A stretch of DNA of 64,000 nucleotides from NCBI GenBank assembly GCA_963708115.1, contig CAVPRX010000002.1, positions 744,001-808,000 on the forward strand, read 5' to 3'. Position 1 is the first letter of the stretch. Each line of letters begins with the position of its first letter. Below the pieces are notes generated by a model, which did not search any database, was not told the origin of the DNA, and worked only from the letters and a program-made list of their open reading frames with translations. Of the stretch, positions 16,244-25,392 are shown one piece after another. The DNA is from VRUE01 sp963708115. GTDB lineage: Bacteria; Actinomycetota; Thermoleophilia; Solirubrobacterales; 70-9. Made by a program: the position numbers and the translations under genes.

Positions 16244-18787
16244 GTGTCGGAAACCATCCACGCGTACAAGGCCGAGCCGTATGACTACGCCGAGGTGCGC
16301 ACCCTCGGCGAGGAGCTTGGACTCAGCGAGCCCGTCGCGATAACCCTGGTTCGACGTGGATACCGGACCCCCGAGCAGGCCCGGGCTTTTCTCGACGCGG
16401 ACGAGTCGTATTCCCCCGCTGAGTTCAACTCGATGGCGGCAGTCGCCGAGAGGGTTCTCGCGGCGATCGCCGCGGGCAAGCGGATCACCGTCCATGGCGA
16501 CTTCGACGTCGATGGTGTCTGCGCGACGACGATCTTGGTCAGCACCCTGCGTGGGCTCGGCGGCGAGTGCGACTGGCTGATCCCCGATCGCATCGCCGAC
16601 GGCTACGGGCTCAGCGCCGAGAACATGGAGAAGCTGGCCGAGCGCGGCACTGAGCTGCTGATCACCGTCGATTGTGGGATCACGGCTGTCGAGGAGGTGA
16701 AGCTCGCCCGGGCGCTGGGCATGGATGTCGTGGTCACCGATCACCACCAGCCTGGTCCGGAGCTGCCCGATTGTCCGATTCTGCATCCGGGGGTTGACGG
16801 GTATCCGTTTGAGCAGCTTTGTGGGACGGCGGTGGCTTGGAAGTTGAGTTGTGCGTTGCGGGGGGAGGAGGGATCGGGTGCCCCTCCCCCGGAGACCGTT
16901 GCGCAGCCGGTCGCGGACCCGGGCTCGAGCGCGGTTCCTGCAGCCTCCGGGGGAGGGACACCCGATCCCTCTGACACGGACCTGGATCTCGTTGCTCTAG
17001 CCACTGTCGCCGATGTTGTGCCGCTGGTTGGGGAGAACCGGTCGCTGGTCAGGCGGGGGCTGGCTGAGGTTCGGCGGGCTCGTAGGCCTGGGATGCGGGC
17101 GCTGTTGGAGGCTGCTAAATGTGAGCCGACTCAGGTCGATGAGGGGGATTTGGCGTTTCGGCTGGCGCCGCGGATCAATGCTGCGGGGCGCTTGTATCGG
17201 GCCGATGCGGGAGTTGAGCTGTTCCTCACTGAGGATGAGGGGCGAGCGGCTGAGATTGCGACGGAGCTGAGTCGGGCCAACAGCGAGCGCAGGTCGACCG
17301 AGCGGGAAGTCGATACCGCTGCGGAGGCCGCGCGACGCGAGCTGCCCGATGAGTTGCGCGAAGGAATGGGTCTGGTTTTGGCGGGTGAGGGTTGGCATCT
17401 CGGCGTGATCGGGATCGTCGCCTCCCGGCTGGTCGAGCGGCATCACCGGCCCGTCGTCGTCATCTCCCTTGACGGAGAGGGGGGAGGGCGTGGGTCCGGT
17501 CGCAGCATTCCCGGGTTCGATTTGCTTGCCGCGCTCGAGGCCTGTGGCGAGCATTTGGAGAGCTTTGGTGGGCACCGGGCGGCCGCTGGGCTGCAGCTGC
17601 GTGCCGAGAACCTCGATGTCTTCCGCGCCGCCTTTGCCGCTCACGCCGCCTCGGTTCTCGGTCCCGAGGACCTGCGGCGCACCGAGCGGGTCGATGCGAT
17701 GGTCGGCGGGGCTGGACTGGGGCTCGAGCTCGCCGAGGAGCTGCAGCAGCTCGCTCCGTTCGGGATGGGCAACCCCGGTGTGCGTCTGCTCGTTCCCTCG
17801 GCGAGGGTGCGCGACGTGCGCGCGATGGGAAAGGAGGGCACGCACGCTCGCTTCAGCTTGCACAGCGGCGCCCATCGCGCCCTCGGGGTCGTCTTCGGTC
17901 GCTCGAAGTTGGGAGTGGGGGAGGACGATCCGGTTGATGCCACGGTGCGGCTGGAGGTCAACCATTGGAATGGCTCGGTTGAGCCGCGCGTGGTCCTACG
18001 CGAGCTTTATCCCCGCGAGATGCTGGAGGATGAGGCGAGCGCCGAGGAGCAGTGGTGGCAGCGATTCGAGGCCGAGCTGGCAACGGACCCCGCCGCAGCC
18101 TGGCCGCCGACGGGCCTCAAAGTGGACTATTTGGACACTTTGAGGCCCGTCGGCAGGGAGGAGGTGCGGCCGCGGAGCTCGCCGGCTGCGGTGGTGGGCG
18201 AGCTGGCTTCGTCTGGAGGTGGGGGGGTGCTTGCTGTGGTTGCGGACCGTGCCCGGCGTGCCGCGCTGGCGGGCGATGGCGTGGTGCTTGCTGACGGCGC
18301 GTCGCTCGAGGCCGATCCCGACCTTGCTGCCAGCTTCGAGCATGTCGTGCTTGTCGATCCGCCCGCCTTCGCCCAGCACGAGGGGCTGGCGCTGCGTCCC
18401 ACAGCCGGCGGGGGTTACGCCCACCTGGCCTGGGGTGAGGCCGAGCATCGCTTCGCGCTCGCCATGCTCGACGAGCAGCTGACCCGGCGGACCGTCCTGA
18501 TCGCCATGTTCAGGGATCTGCGCGAGGCGGGCGAGTCGAGCGGCGCCGAACTGCTGGCAGCCCTGCAGGGGAGCGGCCGGCACCCCCGCAGTGCCGAGAC
18601 CGCGGCCCGCTGCCTGCGGGTCCTGGGCGAGCTGGGTCTGGTGCAGGGATCGACCGCGGGAGGTGACGGCAGCGTCGGCGTCGTATCCTCAGAGGAGACA
18701 GAACTCGAGCGCTCGGCCGCGTTCCGCGCCTACGGCGCCCGCCACCAGGAGGGCCTGACATACCTCAAACGACGCAAACAGCCCTAG
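16244..18787 (+). CDS. recJ: Single-strand-specific 5'-3' exonuclease RecJ with an inserted palindrome-encoded linker
   Basis: An 847-residue RecJ. DHH-superfamily motifs: VHGDFDVDGVCATTIL, ITVDCGITAVEEV and VVVTDHHQPG; DHHA1 domain with GRGSGRSIPGFDLLAAL and SFGGHRAAAGLQL; then an OB-like region and a long C-terminal extension (from ~600) with a degenerate helicase-like fold. It degrades ssDNA 5'-3' in recombination and repair. Oddity: residues ~208-243 are a Gly/Pro/Ser-rich insert between AWKLSCALRG and DLDLVALATVADVVPL, encoded exactly by a 104-bp palindrome (16867-16970). Codons from about 16755 to 17300 are biased to G/T endings, unlike the rest of the gene. Start GTG at 16244; TAGCCT six bases upstream suggests a leaderless mRNA. 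Confidence 0.95.
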   Translation: MSETIHAYKAEPYDYAEVRTLGEELGLSEPVAITLVRRGYRTPEQARAFLDADESYSPAEFNSMAAVAERVLAAIAAGKRITVHGDFDVDGVCATTILVSTLRGLGGECDWLIPDRIADGYGLSAENMEKLAERGTELLITVDCGITAVEEVKLARALGMDVVVTDHHQPGPELPDCPILHPGVDGYPFEQLCGTAVAWKLSCALRGEEGSGAPPPETVAQPVADPGSSAVPAASGGGTPDPSDTDLDLVALATVADVVPLVGENRSLVRRGLAEVRRARRPGMRALLEAAKCEPTQVDEGDLAFRLAPRINAAGRLYRADAGVELFLTEDEGRAAEIATELSRANSERRSTEREVDTAAEAARRELPDELREGMGLVLAGEGWHLGVIGIVASRLVERHHRPVVVISLDGEGGGRGSGRSIPGFDLLAALEACGEHLESFGGHRAAAGLQLRAENLDVFRAAFAAHAASVLGPEDLRRTERVDAMVGGAGLGLELAEELQQLAPFGMGNPGVRLLVPSARVRDVRAMGKEGTHARFSLHSGAHRALGVVFGRSKLGVGEDDPVDATVRLEVNHWNGSVEPRVVLRELYPREMLEDEASAEEQWWQRFEAELATDPAAAWPPTGLKVDYLDTLRPVGREEVRPRSSPAAVVGELASSGGGGVLAVVADRARRAALAGDGVVLADGASLEADPDLAASFEHVVLVDPPAFAQHEGLALRPTAGGGYAHLAWGEAEHRFALAMLDEQLTRRTVLIAMFRDLREAGESSGAELLAALQGSGRHPRSAETAARCLRVLGELGLVQGSTAGGDGSVGVVSSEETELERSAAFRAYGARHQEGLTYLKRRKQP
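16867..16970. repeat. Palindromic element inside recJ
   Basis: Two 26-base arms (16867-16892 and 16945-16970) are reverse complements with one mismatch; they are GAGGGATCGGGTG plus a C-run, and the mirror image. The 52-base loop is GC-rich. The element is exactly in frame and adds a low-complexity loop to RecJ between two conserved motifs, a site where insertion should be tolerated. It shares the GAGGG...CCCTC ends and general plan with the elements at 5.9 and 40.8 kb, but I could not align its loop with theirs. Confidence 0.75.
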
Positions 18788-18819
18788 AGCAGCGAGAGCT
18801 TCTCGCCGATCTTTTCGCT

Positions 18820-21015
18820 GTGGTCGAGGAGTTCGATTCGGCGTCGGCGGTCGACACCGGGTCGAACGGCGACACTGCTGTCGCCGTGGCGACGATCGAC
18901 CGCGCCGCCCTGACGCGTGCGTTCGATTTCGCCTGCGACCGCCACGCCGACCAGATGCGTCGCTCCGGCGACGAGTTCATCACCCACCCCGTCGGCGTCG
19001 CCCAGATCTGCGCCGGAATGCGGCTCGATACCGAGACCCTCTGCGCGGCGCTGCTGCACGACACGGTCGAGGACACCAGCGCCAGCCTGGAGGAGATCCG
19101 GACCGAGTTTGGCGAGGAAATCGCCCAGCTCGTCGACGGCGTCACCAAGCTGACCGGGATGACCTTCGAGAGTCGCGACGAGCGGCAGGCGGAGAACTAC
19201 CGCAAGATGATGGTGGCGATGGCCACCGACGTCAGGGTGATCCTGATCAAGCTGGCCGACCGTCTGCACAACATGCGCACGCTCGGCGCGCTGCCGAAGC
19301 AGAAGCAGATGGCGAAGTCGCGCGAGACCCTGGAGATCTACGCGCCGCTGGCCCACCGGCTGGGGATCCACGCGATCAAATGGGAGCTCGAGGACCTCTC
19401 CTTCGCCACCCTGCACCCGCGCAAGTACAAGGAGATCAAACAGCTGGTCGCCCAGCAGCGCGACGAGCGCGAGGTCTACGTCAACCAGGCGGGCGCGTTC
19501 CTCGGCGAGGAGCTGGAGGCTGTCGGCATCGAGGCCGAGATCTCCGGTCGCGCCAAGCACTTCTACTCGATCTACACGAAGATGACCAAGAAGGGCCGCG
19601 AGTTCAACGAGATCTTCGACCTGACCGCGATGCGCGTGATCGTCGGCTCGGTCAAGGACTGCTACGGGGCGATCGGGGTCATCCACTCGCTCTGGAAGCC
19701 GCTGCCCGGGCGCTTCAAGGACTTCGTCGCGATGCCGAAGGCCAACATGTATCAGGCGCTGCACACGACGGTGATCGGGCCCGAGGGCAAGCCGCTCGAG
19801 ATCCAGATCCGCACCGGTGAGATGCACAGCCTGGCCGAGTACGGGATCGCCGCCCACGTCGCCTACAAAGAGGGCGGCAGCGACGACCCGAAGCGCGAGA
19901 AGATGACCTGGCTGCGTCAGCTGGTCGAGGCCGAGGGCGACCAGGACCCGGCCGAGTTCCTCGAGTCGCTGAAGGTCGACCTGTTCGAGGATGAGGTCTT
20001 CGTCTTCACCCCGAAGGGCGAGGTGAAGAACCTCTCGGCCGGCTCGACTCCGCTCGACTTCGCCTACGCGGTCCACACCGACGTCGGCCACCGCTGCGTC
20101 GGCGCCAAGGTCAACGGCTCGATCGTGCCGCTGCACTACCAGCTGCGCTCAGGCGACATCGTCGAGGTACTGACCGCGAAACAGAACCGGGGGCCCTCGC
20201 GCGACTGGCTGAAGCTGGTGCGGACCAGCCGCGCCCGCAACAAGATCCGCGCCTTCTTCAAACAGGAACGGCGCGAGGATGCCGAGAAGAAGGGCCGCGA
20301 CGCGCTCGAGGAGTCGCTGCGCAAGCGCGGCCTGCCGATGCAGAAGCTGGTCATGTCGCCGCTGCTCGCCCAGGTGATCCGCGAGATGGGCTTCCACAAG
20401 GCGACCGAGTTCTACATCGCCCTCGGTCAGGGCAAGATCTCGACCAAGGCCGTCGCCAACAAGCTGATGCAGCGGCTGAAAGAGGGCGAGGCGGTCGAGG
20501 ACGAGCAGCCGATCGGCTTCGAGGGCGCGCGCGAGGACAAGGCACGGCGGACCAAGGATGCCTCCAACTACGGGATCCGGGTCAAGGGCGCCGACAACGT
20601 CGCGGTGCGCCTCGCCAAGTGCTGCCGGCCGGTGCCGGGCGACACGATCGCCGGCTACGTCTCGCTCGGCCGGGGGATCACGATCCACCGCGCCGACTGC
20701 AAGAACGTCAAGGCGCTGATGAAGTCGCCGGAACGCTTCGTCGAGGTCGCCTGGGAGGGCGAGAACGAGTCCTCCTACCGGGTCGAACTCCAGATCGACG
20801 CCTACGATCGCACTCGCCTGCTCGAGGACCTGTCACGGACTTTCTCAGAGGCCGGGATAAACATCCTCGGCGCCAGCTGCATGACCAAGCACCCGATGGT
20901 GAAAAACCGTTTCGTCGTCGAGGTCGGGGACACCGAGCAGATCAAGCAGTGCATCTCCCGCTTACGCAACGTCGAGAGCGTCTTCGACGCCTACCGGATT
21001 ACGCCGGCCAGCTGA
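18820..21015 (+). CDS. rel: Bifunctional (p)ppGpp synthetase/hydrolase (RelA/SpoT homologue)
   Basis: A 731-residue long RSH protein. The HD hydrolase domain has His42, His56 and the His80-Asp81 pair (LLHDTVEDT), so hydrolase activity should be intact. The synthetase domain (~225-340) has RAKHFYSIYTKM, FDLTAMRVIV and YQALHTTVIGPEG. TGS (~385-445; VFTPKGEVKNLSAGSTPLDFA), a conserved-cysteine region (LAKCCRPVPGD), and a C-terminal ACT domain follow. It controls the stringent response. The start is GTG 18820, 32 bases after recJ; no better in-frame start exists. The stop meets the stop of the convergent gene in TGATCA. Confidence 0.96.
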   Translation: MVEEFDSASAVDTGSNGDTAVAVATIDRAALTRAFDFACDRHADQMRRSGDEFITHPVGVAQICAGMRLDTETLCAALLHDTVEDTSASLEEIRTEFGEEIAQLVDGVTKLTGMTFESRDERQAENYRKMMVAMATDVRVILIKLADRLHNMRTLGALPKQKQMAKSRETLEIYAPLAHRLGIHAIKWELEDLSFATLHPRKYKEIKQLVAQQRDEREVYVNQAGAFLGEELEAVGIEAEISGRAKHFYSIYTKMTKKGREFNEIFDLTAMRVIVGSVKDCYGAIGVIHSLWKPLPGRFKDFVAMPKANMYQALHTTVIGPEGKPLEIQIRTGEMHSLAEYGIAAHVAYKEGGSDDPKREKMTWLRQLVEAEGDQDPAEFLESLKVDLFEDEVFVFTPKGEVKNLSAGSTPLDFAYAVHTDVGHRCVGAKVNGSIVPLHYQLRSGDIVEVLTAKQNRGPSRDWLKLVRTSRARNKIRAFFKQERREDAEKKGRDALEESLRKRGLPMQKLVMSPLLAQVIREMGFHKATEFYIALGQGKISTKAVANKLMQRLKEGEAVEDEQPIGFEGAREDKARRTKDASNYGIRVKGADNVAVRLAKCCRPVPGDTIAGYVSLGRGITIHRADCKNVKALMKSPERFVEVAWEGENESSYRVELQIDAYDRTRLLEDLSRTFSEAGINILGASCMTKHPMVKNRFVVEVGDTEQIKQCISRLRNVESVFDAYRITPAS

Positions 21016-21993
21016 TCAGGCGACGATGGTGAGCGCGCCGGGCGCGACCGCCAGGTCGATGCGCGTGCGCTCGCCGATGTAGTCGCCGTCCACCTGGATC
21101 GGGAAGGGACGGGCGATCCCGTCCTTGGTCTCGGAGATCGAGGCGATGCTGGCCCTCTTGACGTCTTCGAAGTGCTCGATCTGGCGGTGTTGTGCGGCTG
21201 GCCGCTTCTCGCTGAAGAGCTTTGGGATCAGCGTCGGCATGTCTCGCTGCGCGGCTCGCTTCAACACGCCCAGCGAGAGGGTGCCGTCGTCGATCTCGAC
21301 CCCCTCGCAAACGCGGATCGGGCTGCTGGCGAAGTAGGTGAAGGGGTCGGAGTTCTGCGCCAGCGCGGTGACCCCTTCGCTCGTCCGCGTGCCGTCGATC
21401 TCTACCCGCAGCCGAACCGGTTTGACCATGTAGCTGCGGTAGAAGGCCGAGATCGCCGCCCAGCTGTAGTAGTAGGGACCGGCGCGCGACTTGAGGCGGG
21501 GGTGGGCGTCGACGCGCTTGACCACGGTGGCGTCGATGCCGACGCCACAGGAGAAGACGAAGTGGCGCTGGTCGACCGTGCCGAGGTCGATCTTGCGCGG
21601 CGCCCACTCGTCGACCAGGGCGAGCAGGTGCTCGGTGGCGTCGACGACGTCGTTGGGGATGCCAAGCGTGCGACAGACGACGTTGGTCGAGCCGCCCGGC
21701 AGGACCGAGACCGGCACTTCGGTGCCGGCAAGCCCGTTGGCGACCTCGTTCAGGGTGCCGTCGCCACCGAAGGCGACGACGATGTCGTAGCCGTGGTCGC
21801 GCACCTCGCGGCCTATCTCCGTGGCGTGGTTCTGCGCCTCGGTTGCGACCGCCTCGACCTCGTAACGCCCCTGCAGCGCGTAGACGACCAGGTTCTTGAG
21901 CCGGTCGGAGACGGTCGTCGCGTAGGGGTTGACGATCAGCAGCATCCGCTTCTTGGTGGGCTTGCGTGCTTTTCCGGAACCGAGTCTGACCAT
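21016..21993 (-). CDS. Diacylglycerol kinase-family lipid kinase
   Basis: Counting from the ATG at 21993 gives 325 residues; upstream starts would overlap the divergent gene further. The DAGK catalytic motif is clear: LLIVNPYA, then AFGGDGTLNEVANGLAG with GGDGT at 76-80, and VLPGGSTNVVCRTLGIP. The C-terminal half (SCGVGIDATVVKRV, IQVDGDYIGE) has the second domain of DgkB/YegS-type kinases. These phosphorylate diacylglycerol or related lipids at the membrane. The lipid substrate is not determined by sequence. Confidence 0.88.
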   Translation of the reverse strand: MVRLGSGKARKPTKKRMLLIVNPYATTVSDRLKNLVVYALQGRYEVEAVATEAQNHATEIGREVRDHGYDIVVAFGGDGTLNEVANGLAGTEVPVSVLPGGSTNVVCRTLGIPNDVVDATEHLLALVDEWAPRKIDLGTVDQRHFVFSCGVGIDATVVKRVDAHPRLKSRAGPYYYSWAAISAFYRSYMVKPVRLRVEIDGTRTSEGVTALAQNSDPFTYFASSPIRVCEGVEIDDGTLSLGVLKRAAQRDMPTLIPKLFSEKRPAAQHRQIEHFEDVKRASIASISETKDGIARPFPIQVDGDYIGERTRIDLAVAPGALTIVA

Positions 21994-22024
21994 CGAGCGC
22001 TGCAATCTATGCGGCCTGGGTATC

Positions 22025-22513
22025 GTGCGGGTGATCGCTGCCCCGTCGACACGCATCCTTGCCGTCGGGACCCTGCTCTCTGCACTCGCGTTCTGCTGGC
22101 CGGTCTCCGGCGTCATGGCGAAGTCGGCCGGCCCGCGGGCCGAATACACGACGCTAGGCTACAACCGGGCGCATGGTTTCTTCTACGGCACGGCCAAGAT
22201 GCCCCCGAAGGCGGATGGCTCCGGCGACTTTTCCTGTCTCGCCGGAAATCGCCACTTCCCCGATGGTCCGCGCCTATTGAGGATCTTTCGTGTCATGCCC
22301 GGCCCCGATCGCGCGATCTCAGCCGAAGTCGCTGCCGGGGCGACGCCCGAGAACGGCAGGTTGGAGTGGAAATTCGAGCGCAAGCATGCCCCGACGGGCC
22401 GTTACTACGTCGTCTTCGAAGCGAAGATCCCGACCGCGCCGGGCGCTGCCAGCGAATGCCCGAGCTTTCGCTCGCCCGCGACCCTGCTGCCGCGACCTCG
22501 GCGTTCTAGGTGA
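22025..22513 (+). CDS. Putative secreted protein, unknown function
   Basis: The open frame extends back to 21929, but the first part overlaps the divergent kinase gene. GTG at 22025 (or 22031) starts a good signal peptide: VRVIAAPSTR, then ILAVGTLLSALAFCWPV, cleaved near VMAKS. The mature ~125 residues have two cysteines (FSCLAGN, SECPSF) and a beta-rich look (GRLEWKFERKH, GRYYVVFEAKIP), perhaps an extracellular beta-sandwich. No family was recognised. It converges with the MBL hydrolase gene, overlapping it by 8 bases. Confidence 0.55.
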   Translation: MRVIAAPSTRILAVGTLLSALAFCWPVSGVMAKSAGPRAEYTTLGYNRAHGFFYGTAKMPPKADGSGDFSCLAGNRHFPDGPRLLRIFRVMPGPDRAISAEVAAGATPENGRLEWKFERKHAPTGRYYVVFEAKIPTAPGAASECPSFRSPATLLPRPRRSR

Positions 22514-23510
22514 TCGCCTCGTAGCGGACAACCTCTCCGTCCTCGACTTCGCGCACGCGGCCCTCGTTGAGCAGCAGGTCGGCATGCCCGATCACCTCGG
22601 AGAGGGTGAGGAAGGCCTGGGTCACGGCGACGTCGCCCCAGATCGCCTGGGCGATCTCGTATCCGGTGCGGGGCTGCTCCGCGATCAGGCCGTAGATCTT
22701 CTCCTTGCGCCGGTCGTGTTTGGCGAGACGGTCGTCGATCAGCGCCACGTGGTCGACGATCGGCTCACCGTGGCCCGAGAGGACGATCTCGGCCGGCATC
22801 TCGCGCGTCTTCCTCATCGACTCGATGTAGGTGACGAGCGCCTGGGTGCGCTGCGAGGAGCCGTCGAGCGGACGGGTGATCAAGGGGTTGGACGAGATGT
22901 GGGCGATCAGGTGGTCGGCGGCGATCAGGATCCTGCGCTGCTCGTCCCAGAAGACCGTGTCGGAGGGGCTGTGGCCGGGCCGGTGCAGCGTCTGCAGGGT
23001 CCGGTCCCGGAACTGCACTGGCTGGCCATCCTCGAGCGGCTGCGTCACCTCTGCCTTCGAGCCCCAGCCACGGAAGCTGCGCGAGACGCTCTGCAGGGCG
23101 AAGGCGACCTCCTGGGGGATGCCGTTGCGCAGCATCAGCTCGACCGCGAACTCGTCCTCGCGTTCGGCGTCCTCGCCGAAGTTGGCAAGGCGCTCGGCGG
23201 CGAGCCCGAGCGCCGCGACTTCGGCACCCGAGTGCTCGACCACGATCTCGACCAGGCCAAGGTGGTCGATGTGCTGGTGGGTGAGGATGACCAGCTCGAG
23301 GTCGTCGATCGAGTGTCCCCGCTCGGCCAGCTGGCTCTGCAGCTCGTCGAGCGCCTTGCCGGAGTTGGGACCGGTGTCGATCAGGGTCAGCGGCTCGTCC
23401 TCGAGCAGGTAGCAGTTGACCCGTCCGACCGCGAAGGGAGTCGGTATCTGGAGCCGGTGGATGCCTGCCAGTGCGGCCTGCTCGAGCGCCTCCTCCGGCG
23501 TCAGCGTCAC
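22506..23510 (-). CDS. Metallo-beta-lactamase-fold hydrolase
   Basis: A 334-residue MBL-fold protein. Metal motif THQHIDHLG (HxHxDH), a further His in RPGHSPSDTVF and an Asp in LIAADHLI give a complete two-metal site. The C-terminal ~90 residues are helical, with a winged-helix look (YEIAQAIWGD...LSEVIGHADLLL) as in the LACTB2/glyoxalase-II-like group. The substrate is unknown: a thioester, lactone or nucleic acid is possible. The GTG start overlaps the stop of the upstream phosphohexomutase by four bases. Confidence 0.85.
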   Translation of the reverse strand: MTLTPEEALEQAALAGIHRLQIPTPFAVGRVNCYLLEDEPLTLIDTGPNSGKALDELQSQLAERGHSIDDLELVILTHQHIDHLGLVEIVVEHSGAEVAALGLAAERLANFGEDAEREDEFAVELMLRNGIPQEVAFALQSVSRSFRGWGSKAEVTQPLEDGQPVQFRDRTLQTLHRPGHSPSDTVFWDEQRRILIAADHLIAHISSNPLITRPLDGSSQRTQALVTYIESMRKTREMPAEIVLSGHGEPIVDHVALIDDRLAKHDRRKEKIYGLIAEQPRTGYEIAQAIWGDVAVTQAFLTLSEVIGHADLLLNEGRVREVEDGEVVRYEAIT

Positions 23511-24890
23511 GCCCGGATCAGCCCCAGCAGCTCGTCCCGTTTGGCCTCCATGTCCTCGCGCGAGACGAGCGACTCGAGGTTGAGGCGGAGTAGCGGCTCG
23601 GTGTTCGAGGGGCGCACGTTGAAGTGCCAGTCGGGGTAGTCGATCGAGACTCCATCAAGGGTGGTCATCTGGCCATCGGAATAGCGCGCTGCGATCTCAT
23701 CCATTTTCGCCGCCTGGTCGCCGACCTCGGAGTTGATCTCGCCGGAGATGAAGTAGCGCGAGCGGAACTCGGCCATCAGCTCCGCCAGCGAGCGCCCGTC
23801 GCGCGAAAGCAGCTCCAGCACCAGCAGGGCTGGGATCGTGCCCGAGTCGGCGCACCAGAAGTCACGGAAGTAGTAATGGCCGGAGACCTCGCCACCGAAG
23901 ACGGCGTTCTCTTCGCGCATGCGGATCTTGAAGAAGGCATGGCCGACCCGAGAGAGGTCGGAACGACCGCCCTCGGCGGCGACCAGGTCCGGCACCGCGC
24001 GGCTGGAGCGCGGGTCGTAGAGGATCGTCGCGCCGGGGTTGCGGCTCAGCGCGGCACGGGCGAGCAGGGCGCAGATGAAGTCGCCGTCGCAGAACGAGCC
24101 TTCGCCGTCGATGAAGAAACAGCGGTCGGCGTCGCCGTCCCAGGCGATGCCCAGATCGGCGCCGCCGGAGCGCACCCGGTCTTCGATCAACTTGCGGTTC
24201 TCCGGCAGCAGCGGGTTCGGCTCGTGGTCGGGGAACTCTCCGTCGGGTTCGAAGTACATCTCGTCCAGGTCCAGTCCCAAGCTTGCGCAGGGTGGGGCCG
24301 ACCATAGGACCCGCCATGCCGTTGCCACCGTCGACGACGACCTTCAGCGGTTTGATCGCGTCAGGATCGATGAAGGAGAGTGCGTGCTTTCGGTACTCGT
24401 CCCAGATGTCGACCTCCTCGAAGGAGCCGCCGCCTGGGGCAGGGCCGAGCCCGGCCTCGATCTCGCGCCGCACGTCGCCGATGCCGGCTTCGCCGGATAG
24501 GGCCAGCGCACCCTCGCGAACGAGCTTGACGCCCGTGTAGGCCTTTGGGTTGTGGGAAGCGGTCACCATCGCGCCGCCGTCGAGCTCCTGCGAGCCGACC
24601 AGGTGGTAGAGCATCTCGGTGGCGACCATCCCGGCGTCGAGTACCGTCGCGCCCTCGAAGATCAACCCGTCGCGCAGCTCCGCGGCCATCGCCGGCGCCG
24701 TCAAGCGCATGTCCCGGCCGAGGCCGACGCGAAGTTCGCTCGGTTGCTTGCCGCGCAGCCGCGCCAGCACGCGGGCGAATCCGCGTCCGATGGCAAGCGC
24801 CGTCGTCTCGTCCATTTCCTCGCCGTAGAGGCCGCGGATGTCATACGCCTTGAAGATCTGGCTGGGGGCCAGCGGGGTGACCTCGGTCAT
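23507..24890 (-). CDS. Phosphomannomutase/phosphoglucomutase, frameshifted
   Basis: Two overlapping frames together make a full alpha-D-phosphohexomutase of about 460 residues. The first frame has the N-terminus (IFKAYDIRGLYGEE) and the phosphoserine loop (MVTASHNP, Ser112). The second has the metal loop (WDGDADRCFF), the sugar loop (GGEVSGHYYF) and the phosphate loop (VRPSNTEP). The break is at the CCC run 24276-24278: removing one base restores KLGLDLDEMYFEPDG, exactly as expected for the family. All catalytic motifs are intact, so a sequencing error is likely. It makes mannose or glucose 1-phosphate for polysaccharides. The next gene upstream (HIT) ends one base before its start. Confidence 0.85.
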
Positions 24891-24891
24891 C

Positions 24892-25380
24892 TCAAAACGC
24901 TCCTTTCAGCGCCTCGAAGCTCTGCTCGAGCGTCTGCGGCATCACTTTGGTGTCGGCGATAACCGGCATGAAGTTCGTATCGCCGCCCCAGCGGGGGACG
25001 ACGTGGAGATGGATGTGGTGCTCGACTCCGGCCCCGGCGACGCGGCCCTGGTTGAAGCCGACGTTGTAGCCGTGTGGGTCGTAGACCTCCTCGAGGCGGC
25101 TCATCGCCCGCTGCGCCAGCGACATCATCTCCGCCACCGTCTCGCCGGGCAGGTCCTGGATGCGACCGATGTGGTCGTACGGCGCCACCATCAGGTGCCC
25201 GTTGGTGTAGGGGAAGAGGTTGAGGATCACGAAGCAGCTGCGGCCTCGGTGGACGATCAGGTTCGCCGCGTCGTCCTCCGCCGCCGGCTTGGCGCAGAAG
25301 ATGCACTCCTCCTCGTTGTCCTTGGACGCGTCCTTCACGTAGGCGAGGCGCCAGGGCGCCCAGATCCGAAAGTTGGCCAC
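24892..25380 (-). CDS. HIT-family nucleotide hydrolase/phosphorylase
   Basis: A 162-residue protein. The histidine triad HHIHLHVVP (121-129) is canonical. An N-terminal WAPWRLAYV and ECIFC (Cys26, Cys29) are typical of the actinobacterial Ap4A phosphorylase-like HIT subgroup that binds zinc; ILNLFPYTNGHLMVAPYDH is the conserved core. It is expected to split dinucleoside polyphosphates or nucleoside phosphoramidates. It starts at GTG, 12 bases after the corA stop. Confidence 0.92.
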   Translation of the reverse strand: MANFRIWAPWRLAYVKDASKDNEEECIFCAKPAAEDDAANLIVHRGRSCFVILNLFPYTNGHLMVAPYDHIGRIQDLPGETVAEMMSLAQRAMSRLEEVYDPHGYNVGFNQGRVAGAGVEHHIHLHVVPRWGGDTNFMPVIADTKVMPQTLEQSFEALKGAF

Positions 25381-25392
25381 AGGGGCGGCAGG

